Assembly: GCF_001040705.1 (NCBI RefSeq)
Contig: NZ_CVQP01000011.1
Span: 62,248 to 126,247, forward strand
DNA: 64,000 bases
DNA from: Rhodococcus sp. RD6.2
GTDB lineage: Bacteria; Actinomycetota; Actinomycetes; Mycobacteriales; Mycobacteriaceae
Direction: 5' to 3'
The number at the start of each line of letters is the position of its first letter. The stretch's first letter is position 1. The notes beneath the pieces were generated by a model, which searched no databases, was not told the DNA's origin, and worked only from the letters and a program-made list of their open reading frames with translations. This document shows positions 56,818-64,000 of the stretch, piece after piece. Made by a program: the position numbers and the translations under genes.

Positions 56818-56968
56818 GCCCGGAAAACCTCACCGTGCCCGGCGTCGTTTTGTGCGGTCAGGGACGGTAGCGTGACTGCATCGTTACAGGTGTCCGAACG
56901 TGCGGGAGATTCCCGGATGTTGGAACGCGGTACCTCCCGCGTCCTGAAAGCAAGGGTAGTTTTCAGCG

Positions 56969-59900
56969 ATGTTCTCAAAAGTTCTGGTTGCCAATCGCGG
57001 CGAAATCGCGATTCGGGCATTCCGTGCCTCCTACGAGCTGGGCGCGGGAACAGTGGCTGTCTTTCCGTACGAGGACCGCAATTCGGTCCACCGGTTGAAG
57101 GCCGACGAGAGTTATCAGATCGGTGAGCAGGGCCACCCGGTGCGGGCGTACCTGTCGATCACCGAGATCGTGTCGGCCGCCAAGAAGGCGGGTGCCGACG
57201 CGATCTATCCCGGCTACGGCTTCCTCTCGGAGAATCCCGACCTCGCGGCCGCCTGCGTCGCCGAGGGCATCACCTTCGTCGGACCGTCGGCGGAGATCCT
57301 GGAACTGACCGGCAACAAGGCCCGCGCGATCGCCGCGGCGAAGGCCGCAGGCCTGCCGGTCCTGGAGTCGTCGGCGCCGTCCGCCGACGTCGACGAACTG
57401 CTCGCCGCGTCGGAATCGATGGAGTTCCCGATCTTCGTCAAGGCCGTCGCGGGCGGTGGCGGTCGCGGTATGCGACGCGTCGCCGAGCGCTCCCAGCTGC
57501 GGGAGTCGATCGAGGCCGCCGCGCGCGAGGCGGAGTCCGCGTTCGGTGATCCGACGGTGTTCCTGGAGCAGGCGGTCGTCGATCCCCGTCACATCGAGGT
57601 GCAGATCCTCGCCGACGGCCAGGGCAACGTCATCCACCTGTTCGAGCGTGACTGCTCGGTCCAGCGACGGCACCAGAAGGTCATCGAACTGGCGCCGGCG
57701 CCGAACCTGCCGGAGGAATTGCGGCAGAAGATCTGCGCGGACGCCGTCGCGTTCGCCAAGCAGATCGGGTACTCGTGCGCGGGCACGGTCGAGTTCCTCC
57801 TCGACACCCGTGGCAACCACGTCTTCATCGAGATGAACCCGCGCATCCAGGTCGAGCACACCGTCACCGAGGAGATCACCGACGTCGACCTGGTGCAGGC
57901 GCAGTTGCGCATCGCATCCGGTGAGACGCTCGAAGACCTTGGCCTGAGCCAGGATTCGATCACCATCCGCGGCGCGGCGCTGCAGCTGCGGATCACGACG
58001 GAGGATCCCGCGAACGGGTTCCGCCCCGACACCGGCCGCATCACCGGCTACCGCACGCCGGGTGGTGCGGGTGTCCGTCTCGACGGCGGCACCATGGTGG
58101 GCGCGGAGGTCGGCGCCTACTTCGACTCCATGCTCGTGAAGCTGACCTGCCGCGGACGCGACCTGCCCGCGGCGGTCGCCCGTGCCCGTCGTGCCGTCAC
58201 CGAGTTCCGCATCCGCGGTGTCGCGACGAACATCCCGTTCCTGCAGGCGGTTCTCGACGACCCTGACTTCCGCGCAGGCAAGGTCACCACCTCGTTCATC
58301 GAGGAGCGTCCGGAACTGCTGACCTCCCGCGCCTCCGCGGACCGAGGCACCAGGATTCTGCGTTACCTCGCGGACGTCACGGTGAACAAGCCGCACGGTG
58401 ACCGCCCGTCGACGGTGTACCCGCACGACAAGCTCCCCGCGATCGACCTCAAGTCGCCGCCGCCTGCCGGATCGAAGCAGCGGCTGCTCGAGCTCGGACC
58501 GGAGGGTTTCGCGGCCGCACTGCGCAACCAGGACGCACTCGCCGTCACCGACACCACCTTCCGCGACGCGCACCAGTCGCTCCTCGCGACCCGGCTGCGT
58601 ACCCGAGACCTGCTCACCGTTGCCGGTCACGTGGCCCGGATGACGCCCGAGCTGTTGTCGGTGGAGGCGTGGGGCGGTGCGACCTACGACGTGGCGCTGC
58701 GGTTCCTGCACGAGGACCCGTGGGAGCGCCTCGCGGCGATGCGCGAAGCGATGCCGAACATCTGCCTGCAGATGTTGCTGCGTGGCCGCAACACCGTCGG
58801 ATACACCCCGTACCCGGAGACGGTGACCCGGGCGTTCGTCCGTGAAGCCACCGCGACCGGCGTCGACATCTTCCGGATCTTCGACGCGCTCAACAACGTC
58901 GACCAGATGCGTCCCGCGATCGACGCGGTCCGCGAGACCGGCACCGCGGTCGCCGAGGTCGCCTTGTCGTACACCGGCGACCTGTCGAACCCGAACGAGA
59001 ACCTCTACACCCTCGACTACTACCTCAAGCTGGCCGAGCAGATCGTCGACGCAGGCGCTCACGTTCTCGCCATCAAGGACATGGCGGGTCTGCTGCGCGC
59101 ACCCGCCGCGGCCACGCTGGTGACGGCGCTGCGGAAGAACTTCGACCTCCCGGTGCACGTGCACACCCACGACACGCCCGGTGGTCAGCTCGCGACCTAC
59201 CTGGCTGCCTGGCAGGCCGGTGCGGACGCCGTCGACGGCGCCAGCGCGGCGATGGCGGGCACCACCAGCCAGCCCGCGCTGTCGGCGATCGTCGCCGCCG
59301 CCGCGCACTCTCCGCGCGACACCGGTCTCGATCTGCAGGCCGTGTGCGACCTCGAGCCGTACTGGGAGGCGCTGCGAAAGGTGTACGCGCCGTTCGAGTC
59401 CGGGCTGCCCGCACCGACCGGCCGCGTCTACACCCACGAAATCCCCGGTGGTCAGCTGTCGAACCTGCGTCAGCAGGCGATCGCACTCGGCCTCGGCGAC
59501 CGGTTCGAGGAGGTCGAGGCGAAGTACGCGGCCGCCGACCGGATGCTCGGCCGGCTCGTCAAGGTGACCCCGTCGTCGAAGGTCGTCGGTGATCTCGCCC
59601 TGCATCTCGTCGGAGCGGGCGTTTCGAGCGACGAGTTCGCGGGCAACCCTGCCGGTTTCGACATTCCCGACTCGGTCGTCGGATTCCTGCGGGGCGAACT
59701 CGGCACCCCGGCCGGTGGGTGGCCGGAGCCGTTCCGTACCAAGGCCCTCGAGGGTCGCGGCGCAGCGAAGCCGGAGACTCCGCTCACCCCGGCCGACGAA
59801 GCCGGACTCGTCGGAGCACCCGAGGATCGGCGCGCCACGTTGAACCGGCTGCTGTTCCCGGGCCCGGCAAAGGAGTTCATCGAACACCGCGACAAGTACG

Positions 59901-60382
59901 GCGACGTGTCGCGGCTGTCGGCGAACCAGTTCTTCTACGGGCTGCGCCGCGGTGAGGAGCATCGGGTCGAGCTCGCTCCGGGTGTCGAACTGCTGATCGG
60001 CCTCGAAGCGATCTCGGACGCCGACGAACGCGGCATGCGCACGGTCATGTGCATCCTCAACGGCCAGTTGCGGCCGGTGTCCGTGCGGGACAGGTCCATC
60101 GCCAGTGAGGTCCCCGCCGCGGAGAAGGCCGACCGCGGCAACCCGGGCCACATCGCTGCGCCGTTCGCCGGCGTGGTCACGCTCGTCGTCGCCGACGGTC
60201 AGAAGGTTGCGGCCGGCGACACCGTCGCGACCATCGAGGCGATGAAGATGGAGGCCGCGATCACCGCGACCCGCGGTGGCACGGTCTCACGGCTTGCGAT
60301 CGGACCCGTTCAGCAGGTCGAGGGCGGGGACCTGCTCGCGGTCATCTCCGTCGTTGCAGCGGAGGAGGACGGCCCGCAGTGA
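56969..60382 (+). CDS. pyc: Pyruvate carboxylase
   Basis: The 1,137-residue biotin enzyme makes oxaloacetate from pyruvate to refill the TCA cycle. It has the biotin carboxylase domain (VLVANRGEIAIRAFRA at the N-terminus, AVAGGGGRGMR ATP-grasp loop), the carboxyltransferase domain (DTTFRDAHQSLLATRLRT, near residue 530) and the C-terminal biotinyl domain with EAMKMEA, biotinylated K1093. The ATG has only a weak AAGG site. The last codon and stop lie inside a 30-bp tandem repeat. It is followed by rsmD and coaD, a common actinobacterial order. Confidence 0.97.
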   Translation: MFSKVLVANRGEIAIRAFRASYELGAGTVAVFPYEDRNSVHRLKADESYQIGEQGHPVRAYLSITEIVSAAKKAGADAIYPGYGFLSENPDLAAACVAEGITFVGPSAEILELTGNKARAIAAAKAAGLPVLESSAPSADVDELLAASESMEFPIFVKAVAGGGGRGMRRVAERSQLRESIEAAAREAESAFGDPTVFLEQAVVDPRHIEVQILADGQGNVIHLFERDCSVQRRHQKVIELAPAPNLPEELRQKICADAVAFAKQIGYSCAGTVEFLLDTRGNHVFIEMNPRIQVEHTVTEEITDVDLVQAQLRIASGETLEDLGLSQDSITIRGAALQLRITTEDPANGFRPDTGRITGYRTPGGAGVRLDGGTMVGAEVGAYFDSMLVKLTCRGRDLPAAVARARRAVTEFRIRGVATNIPFLQAVLDDPDFRAGKVTTSFIEERPELLTSRASADRGTRILRYLADVTVNKPHGDRPSTVYPHDKLPAIDLKSPPPAGSKQRLLELGPEGFAAALRNQDALAVTDTTFRDAHQSLLATRLRTRDLLTVAGHVARMTPELLSVEAWGGATYDVALRFLHEDPWERLAAMREAMPNICLQMLLRGRNTVGYTPYPETVTRAFVREATATGVDIFRIFDALNNVDQMRPAIDAVRETGTAVAEVALSYTGDLSNPNENLYTLDYYLKLAEQIVDAGAHVLAIKDMAGLLRAPAAATLVTALRKNFDLPVHVHTHDTPGGQLATYLAAWQAGADAVDGASAAMAGTTSQPALSAIVAAAAHSPRDTGLDLQAVCDLEPYWEALRKVYAPFESGLPAPTGRVYTHEIPGGQLSNLRQQAIALGLGDRFEEVEAKYAAADRMLGRLVKVTPSSKVVGDLALHLVGAGVSSDEFAGNPAGFDIPDSVVGFLRGELGTPAGGWPEPFRTKALEGRGAAKPETPLTPADEAGLVGAPEDRRATLNRLLFPGPAKEFIEHRDKYGDVSRLSANQFFYGLRRGEEHRVELAPGVELLIGLEAISDADERGMRTVMCILNGQLRPVSVRDRSIASEVPAAEKADRGNPGHIAAPFAGVVTLVVADGQKVAAGDTVATIEAMKMEAAITATRGGTVSRLAIGPVQQVEGGDLLAVISVVAAEEDGPQ

Positions 60383-60450
60383 CACCGTTCGCCGCGGCGG
60401 GCCGCGCAGTGACACCGTTCGCCGCGGCGGGCCGCGCAGTGACACCGTCC
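60376..60450. repeat. Two and a half tandem copies of a 30-bp unit over the pyc stop codon
   Basis: Units lie at 60376-60405 and 60406-60435, with a partial third copy (13-15 bp) at 60436-60450. Each begins GCAGTGACACCGTTC. The pyc TGA (60380-60382) is in the first copy, and later copies repeat it in the same frame because 30 is a multiple of three. In the rsmD frame the repeat encodes the unit RSDTVRRGGP but no start codon lies in it. Confidence 0.93.
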
Positions 60451-60461
60451 AGGGCGCCGAG

Positions 60462-61025
60462 GTGACCCGGATCGTGGCCGGCGCCGCAGGCGGGCGCCGG
60501 CTGCGGGTGCCTCCCCGGGGCACCCGTCCGACATCCGAGCGGGTTCGCGAGGCACTCTTCAACGCCCTGGCCGCGCGGATGGACCTCGACGGTGCCCGCG
60601 TACTCGATCTCTATGCGGGTTCGGGAGCGCTTGGGCTCGAAGCGCTTTCGCGCGGCGCGGGTTACGTACTCATGGTCGAGTCGAATGCGCGCGCGGCCGC
60701 GATCGTGCGGGAGAACATCACAGTGGTCGGGCTGGCGGGCGCGGTCGTGACGACCGCGCCCGCGGCCGCCGTCGTCGCGGGTACCGCCGACGGTGAGTAC
60801 GACATCGTGATGCTCGACCCGCCGTACGCGCTCGAGGGTGACGAACTCACCTCGGTCCTGACCGATCTCGCCGCGAAGGGCTGGGTCGGGGAAGGATCAC
60901 TCGTCGTGGTCGAGCGGGCCACCCGGTCGCCGGAAACGGTGTGGCCGGACGGATTCGAGGTCGAACGGTCACGCCGGTACGGCGACACCCGCGTCGAGAT
61001 CGCCTGTTACGGTCTGCAGTCATGA
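60462..61025 (+). CDS. rsmD: 16S rRNA (guanine-966-N2) methyltransferase
   Basis: The 187-residue SAM-dependent methyltransferase modifies 16S rRNA in the small subunit. Visible motifs are MTRIVAGAAGGRRL, GTRPTSERVREALFN, the SAM-binding VLDLYAGSGALGLEAL and the catalytic DPPY (MLDPPYALEG). I chose the GTG at 60462 because it matches the family N-terminus; the frame extends upstream through the tandem repeats without another sensible start. Its stop overlaps the coaD ATG (ATGA at 61022-61025). Confidence 0.92.
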   Translation: MTRIVAGAAGGRRLRVPPRGTRPTSERVREALFNALAARMDLDGARVLDLYAGSGALGLEALSRGAGYVLMVESNARAAAIVRENITVVGLAGAVVTTAPAAAVVAGTADGEYDIVMLDPPYALEGDELTSVLTDLAAKGWVGEGSLVVVERATRSPETVWPDGFEVERSRRYGDTRVEIACYGLQS

Positions 61026-61513
61026 GCAGTGCGGTCTGCCCCGGATCCTTCGACCCCGTCACCAATGGTCACCTCGACGTGATCGCTCGCGTGGCGGTGC
61101 AGTTCGACGAAGTCGTCGTCACCGTGGTCGTCAACCCGAACAAGCAGGGGATGTTCACGATCGACGAGCGTCTCTCCATGCTCCGCGAGGCGGTGGCCGA
61201 CCTGCCGAACGTGCGCGTCGACTCGTGGCAGGGCCTGCTCGTCGACTACGCGACCGCGAACGGCGCGAGCGCGATCGTCAAGGGACTGCGCGGCGCGAAC
61301 GACTTCGACTACGAACTCCAGATGGCGCAGATGAACCACAAACTCACCGGCGTCGACACCCTGTTCGTGGCCACCAACCCGCGCTACAGCTACCTGTCCA
61401 GCTCGCTCGTCAAGGAGGTCGCCAAGTACGGCGGCGACGTCGCGGACATGCTGCCTGCGCACGTGCACGAGGCCCTGCTGGCCCGGATCACCGAGCTCAA
61501 GTCCGCCGGCTAG
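61022..61513 (+). CDS. coaD: Phosphopantetheine adenylyltransferase
   Basis: The 163-residue enzyme transfers AMP to 4'-phosphopantetheine in coenzyme A synthesis. The nucleotidyltransferase motif PGSFDPVTNGHLDVI (HxGH variant TNGH) and the C-terminal YSYLSSSLVKEVAKYGGDV are intact. It overlaps rsmD by four bases and is very likely translationally coupled. Confidence 0.97.
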   Translation: MSSAVCPGSFDPVTNGHLDVIARVAVQFDEVVVTVVVNPNKQGMFTIDERLSMLREAVADLPNVRVDSWQGLLVDYATANGASAIVKGLRGANDFDYELQMAQMNHKLTGVDTLFVATNPRYSYLSSSLVKEVAKYGGDVADMLPAHVHEALLARITELKSAG

Positions 61514-61520
61514 ACGGTCG

Positions 61521-62489
61521 TCACGCCGGCTCGCTGATCACGCCGACGTGACGCACCTTCCCGGACAGGCCCGGCAGTTCCTGCACGGGCGACCACGTGC
61601 GCAGGCCGTCCGTACTGTCCGAGTAGAGGTACTTTCCCTCGGTGTATGCGTCGAGATAGATCCGCCAGGCACCGTCCGGTAGCTGGACCACGGCGGGTCC
61701 CTCCACGAAGGAACCCCAGTCGCCGGGCGGGACGAAGGAATAGGGGCCCGTCACCGACGGCGCCACCGCATGCTCGACGACCTTCTTCGTCTCGTTCTTC
61801 GTGAACGCGTGATAGGTCGATCCGACCTTGACCACGGTGGTGTCGATGTGGTCGGCGCCGATCCCGGAGAGGGGGACCGGCGGGCTCCACAACCGGAGCG
61901 ACGGGTCCAGCGCCGTCATCAGGTACGGCACGAAGCCGCCGCCCGTCGACATCGACAGGATGACGTTGACGCGGTCGCCGTCGACGAACCATTCCGGTGC
62001 CCAGGCCTTCGTGGTGAACGGCGACAGCGACGGTCCGTCACTGAACCCGGCCGATCCCGAGGAACCGGGCGGACTCGCCGAACCCGTGCCGTCCCCGGTG
62101 CCCGGCAGGAAGGCGCAGCAGAACGGGACCGGCCAGGACCCCAGATAGGTCCAGTTGATCCGGTCGCTGCTGCGGGCGAAGCCGATGTTCGCCCCGTCCA
62201 CCGTCGTGTAGGTGACGTAGTAGTACCCGTCGGTGTGCCGGAAGATGCTCGGGTCACGCACCAGTCCCGACGGGGGCCGATACGCCGACAGTCGGAGTGG
62301 TTGGAATTCCGTACCGTCTGCCGACTCGTACACGTCCATGTCGCGGTCGCTGGTGTTGCTGAACGCCACCATCGTGTAGCGCCGGTCCGGTGGTGCGGCG
62401 CCACTGCTGCCCGGTGCCGCGACCAGCAGGCTCGCAGCCGTGAGCAACACCATCGACATGACGGACAGGCCCTTGCGTGTGGCTGGCAT
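61521..62489 (-). CDS. Exported five-bladed beta-propeller protein, GH43-like
   Basis: From the ATG at 62487-62489 the 322-residue protein has a signal peptide (about residues 1-32, ending APGSSGA) and blades resembling glycoside hydrolase family 43. Blocks include GLVRDPSIFRHTDGYYYVTYTT (an acidic residue in RDPS is at the usual base/metal position), a Ser/Gly/Pro-rich loop, TKAWAPEWFVDG, IDTTVVKVGSTYHAFTKNE and FVEGPAVVQLPDGAWRIYLDAY (with the position of the acid E). These match the GH43/GH117-type propeller of arabinan or other polysaccharide enzymes. The substrate is not known; in a bacterium with arabinogalactan a cell-wall polysaccharide target is conceivable. It sits alone, convergent with coaD. 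Confidence 0.75.
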   Translation of the reverse strand: MPATRKGLSVMSMVLLTAASLLVAAPGSSGAAPPDRRYTMVAFSNTSDRDMDVYESADGTEFQPLRLSAYRPPSGLVRDPSIFRHTDGYYYVTYTTVDGANIGFARSSDRINWTYLGSWPVPFCCAFLPGTGDGTGSASPPGSSGSAGFSDGPSLSPFTTKAWAPEWFVDGDRVNVILSMSTGGGFVPYLMTALDPSLRLWSPPVPLSGIGADHIDTTVVKVGSTYHAFTKNETKKVVEHAVAPSVTGPYSFVPPGDWGSFVEGPAVVQLPDGAWRIYLDAYTEGKYLYSDSTDGLRTWSPVQELPGLSGKVRHVGVISEPA

Positions 62490-62664
62490 CACACCTGCAG
62501 TATCGGTGACGACGGACGCATCGGGCGTGACATCGGCCACGGGTGTGGCGGATCGTTACCCCGGACCTCGACACATCTGCGCGCCGGTGGGCGTGGCGTC
62601 ACGCCCCACTCGCAGGCTGCGGCACTATTGACAGGTAAGTGGATGTCGATGATTGGGGTGTGGC

Positions 62665-63429
62665 GTGTATCGCGTATTCGAGGCACTCGACGAGCTTGTC
62701 GCGATCGTGGAAGAGGCCCGCGGCGTGCCGATGACCGCGGGCTGCGTCGTCCCCCGCGGTGACGTGCTCGAACTGCTCGACGACGTACGGGACGCCATCC
62801 CCGGCGAGTTGGACGACGCCCAGGACGTGCTCGACCACCGCGACAAACTGGTCGGTGACGCCCGCACCCACGCGGAGAAGATGGTCTCCGGCGCGACCGC
62901 CGAAGCCGACGAGACCCTGTCGAGTGCCAGGCACGATGCCGACCGGATCCTCGCCGACGCGAAGGACAAGGCCGACCGCATGGTCGCGGAGGCGCAGGCG
63001 CACGCCGAACAACTCGTCGCCGACGCGCAGGACGAGGCCGAGCGGACCGTCGAGGACGGGCGTCGGGAGTACCAGGACGTGACGGGTCGAGCTGCCGCGG
63101 AAGCGGATCGGATGGTCGAAGCCGGACGCGCGGCGCAGGAACGGTCGATCGCAGAGGGGCAGGCCGAACAGGATCGCCTGGTGTCGCAGGCGGAGGTCGT
63201 GCAGGCCGCACACGCCGAGTCGGCACGGGTGATCGACGCGGCACACGCCGAGTCGGATCGACTGCGCGGCGACTGCGACCTCTACGTCGACAACAAGCTC
63301 GCCGAGTTCGAGGAGTTCCTCACCGGCACGATCCGGTCGGTGGGACGCGGACGGCAGCAGTTGCGCACCGGGTCCGGCGTGCCCACCTACGACGAACCGG
63401 ACGAGCGCCGGACAGAACGCCGTCGCTGA
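62665..63429 (+). CDS. sepIVA: SepIVA, DivIVA-like coiled-coil division protein
   Basis: The 254-residue protein starts MYRVFEALDELVAIVEEARG and contains GCVVPRGDVLELLDDVRDAI, both characteristic of SepIVA (Rv2927c of M. tuberculosis). A long coiled coil of Ala/Glu/Asp/Arg heptads (about residues 50-200, with repeats such as ADRILADAKDKADRMVAEA) follows, then YVDNKLAEFEEFLTGTIRSVGRGRQQL. In mycobacteria SepIVA is essential for septation and polar membrane organisation. The GTG at 62665 sits six bases after a GGGG site; a TTG four codons upstream is an alternative. Confidence 0.92.
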   Translation: MYRVFEALDELVAIVEEARGVPMTAGCVVPRGDVLELLDDVRDAIPGELDDAQDVLDHRDKLVGDARTHAEKMVSGATAEADETLSSARHDADRILADAKDKADRMVAEAQAHAEQLVADAQDEAERTVEDGRREYQDVTGRAAAEADRMVEAGRAAQERSIAEGQAEQDRLVSQAEVVQAAHAESARVIDAAHAESDRLRGDCDLYVDNKLAEFEEFLTGTIRSVGRGRQQLRTGSGVPTYDEPDERRTERRR

Positions 63430-63465
63430 CGACGATGCCTCCGCTCCGGGCCCCCGTCCGGTGGT

Positions 63466-64000
63466 TCAGGCTCCGCGGGCGCGGGTGGGTGTGACCGCCT
63501 CCGCCGCCGACAGTGCGCCGGGCGCCGACGCGCGGCGGCGTCGGCGGATCGCCTTCTCCGCCTCGACGACGACAGGAACGATCAGCGCCCACCCCAGGCA
63601 TACGAGCCACTGACGACCGGTCAGTGACGTCGTCATCAGCAGGTCCTGGAGGAATCCCAGTTCGACCGCGAGGACCGTCACCACGACCGGCACCGTCAGG
63701 ATCTTCAGCGCACCCAGCACGGGGGCGGTGATCCCGGAATCCGGATCGCGCCGCATGACCAGGCCGGCCATGATCGACGCGAGTGACATCACGACGAACG
63801 CCATCGTCATCGGCACGTTCGCCTCGGTGGTACTCAACTGGCCGGGGGCGAGCAGCAGCACGGCCAGTGTCACGGCGAACTGCAGTACTCCGTACGCCAT
63901 CCACTGCGTGAACGCCGCCCGGTTCGCGATCGGCAGCTTGGGATCCCGGGGTGGTTTGGCCATCAGGTTCGGTGCGGGTGGGTCGAGCATCACCACGATC
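63466..64000 (-). CDS. P-type cation-transporting ATPase, C-terminal membrane part (runs off the window)
   Basis: The last 177 or so residues match the Cation_ATPase_C region of P2-type (calcium/cation) ATPases: PPAPNLMAKPPRDPKLPI, the family motif at the start of the last membrane block, followed by four membrane helices (about ANRAAFTQWMAYGVLQFA, VPMTMAFVVMSLASIMAG, LKILTVPVVVTVLAVEL and LVCLGWALIVPVVVEAEK) and a basic, charged tail. The phosphorylation and ATP domains lie outside the window, so the ion is unknown. It is convergent with sepIVA, 37 bp apart. Confidence 0.85.
   Translation of the reverse strand, partial: IVVMLDPPAPNLMAKPPRDPKLPIANRAAFTQWMAYGVLQFAVTLAVLLLAPGQLSTTEANVPMTMAFVVMSLASIMAGLVMRRDPDSGITAPVLGALKILTVPVVVTVLAVELGFLQDLLMTTSLTGRQWLVCLGWALIVPVVVEAEKAIRRRRRASAPGALSAAEAVTPTRARGA

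Noticed and set aside
56975-60151. A 1,058-codon minus-strand open frame opposite pyc
   Set aside because: It is a GC-rich shadow frame with Arg/Val/Asp-rich composition and no family motifs; pyc on the plus strand is unmistakable.

Overview
The window is chromosomal core from a high-GC actinobacterium of the Mycobacteriales, most like a Rhodococcus or a close relative. The evidence is the very GC-rich codon use with many GTG and TTG starts, an HU protein with a long Lys/Ala tail, SepIVA, a coenzyme F420 gene (fbiD), a MutT1-type NUDIX/phosphatase fusion, and a gene order that, as I remember it, runs parallel to Mycobacterium tuberculosis from about Rv3010c (pfkA) through Rv2965c (coaD) to Rv2927c (sepIVA). 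I cannot name the species. I see no insertion sequence, prophage, CRISPR array or rRNA.

Left part (1-10,710): the end of an FAD-dependent oxidoreductase; an sdhC-sdhA-sdhB operon whose sdhC is broken in frame at a run of eight C; a convergent dicarboxylate transporter of the DASS family; a two-gene unit of a membrane alpha/beta-hydrolase and a phospholipase A2-like exported protein; a NarL-type two-component system; and pfkA, followed by three tandem 25-bp repeats.

Middle (10,835-37,038): gatB, a cation/proton antiporter, an LppZ-like lipoprotein, a DoxX protein, a GntR regulator, and an amino acid permease divergent from a leucine-type dehydrogenase. Then comes a dense branched-chain amino acid block: ilvD, ilvB-ilvN-ilvC behind an apparent leader-peptide attenuator, serA and leuB, with leuC-leuD and their divergent IclR regulator farther right. 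A SulP transporter, two exported proteins (one a lipase-family protein lacking its nucleophile serine), an MFS transporter, a fumarylacetoacetase-family hydrolase and gltX lie among these genes. One tRNA-Gln and two identical tRNA-Glu genes follow gltX. With gatB this fits the indirect route to Gln-tRNA.

Right part (37,588-64,000): small conserved genes, the leuCD locus, hupB with an internally repeated tail, mutT1, ppk1, fbiD, gpsA, ddl, a DUF3515 / stand-alone AsnC-domain pair, thiL (start codon unclear), ung, an enoyl-CoA hydratase, rpmB, a FakA/DAK-type protein, recG, pyc (with a tandem repeat over its stop codon), rsmD, coaD, an exported beta-propeller protein, sepIVA, and the end of a P-type cation ATPase.

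In function the window joins central carbon metabolism (pfkA, pyc, sdh, dicarboxylate uptake) with branched-chain amino acid and serine synthesis, translation (gatB, gltX, tRNAs, rpmB) and cell-envelope or division genes (ddl, sepIVA). The most informative non-coding features are the ilvB leader/terminator, strong hairpins between most convergent gene pairs, tandem repeats that copy stop codons, and a nested palindrome in front of hupB.
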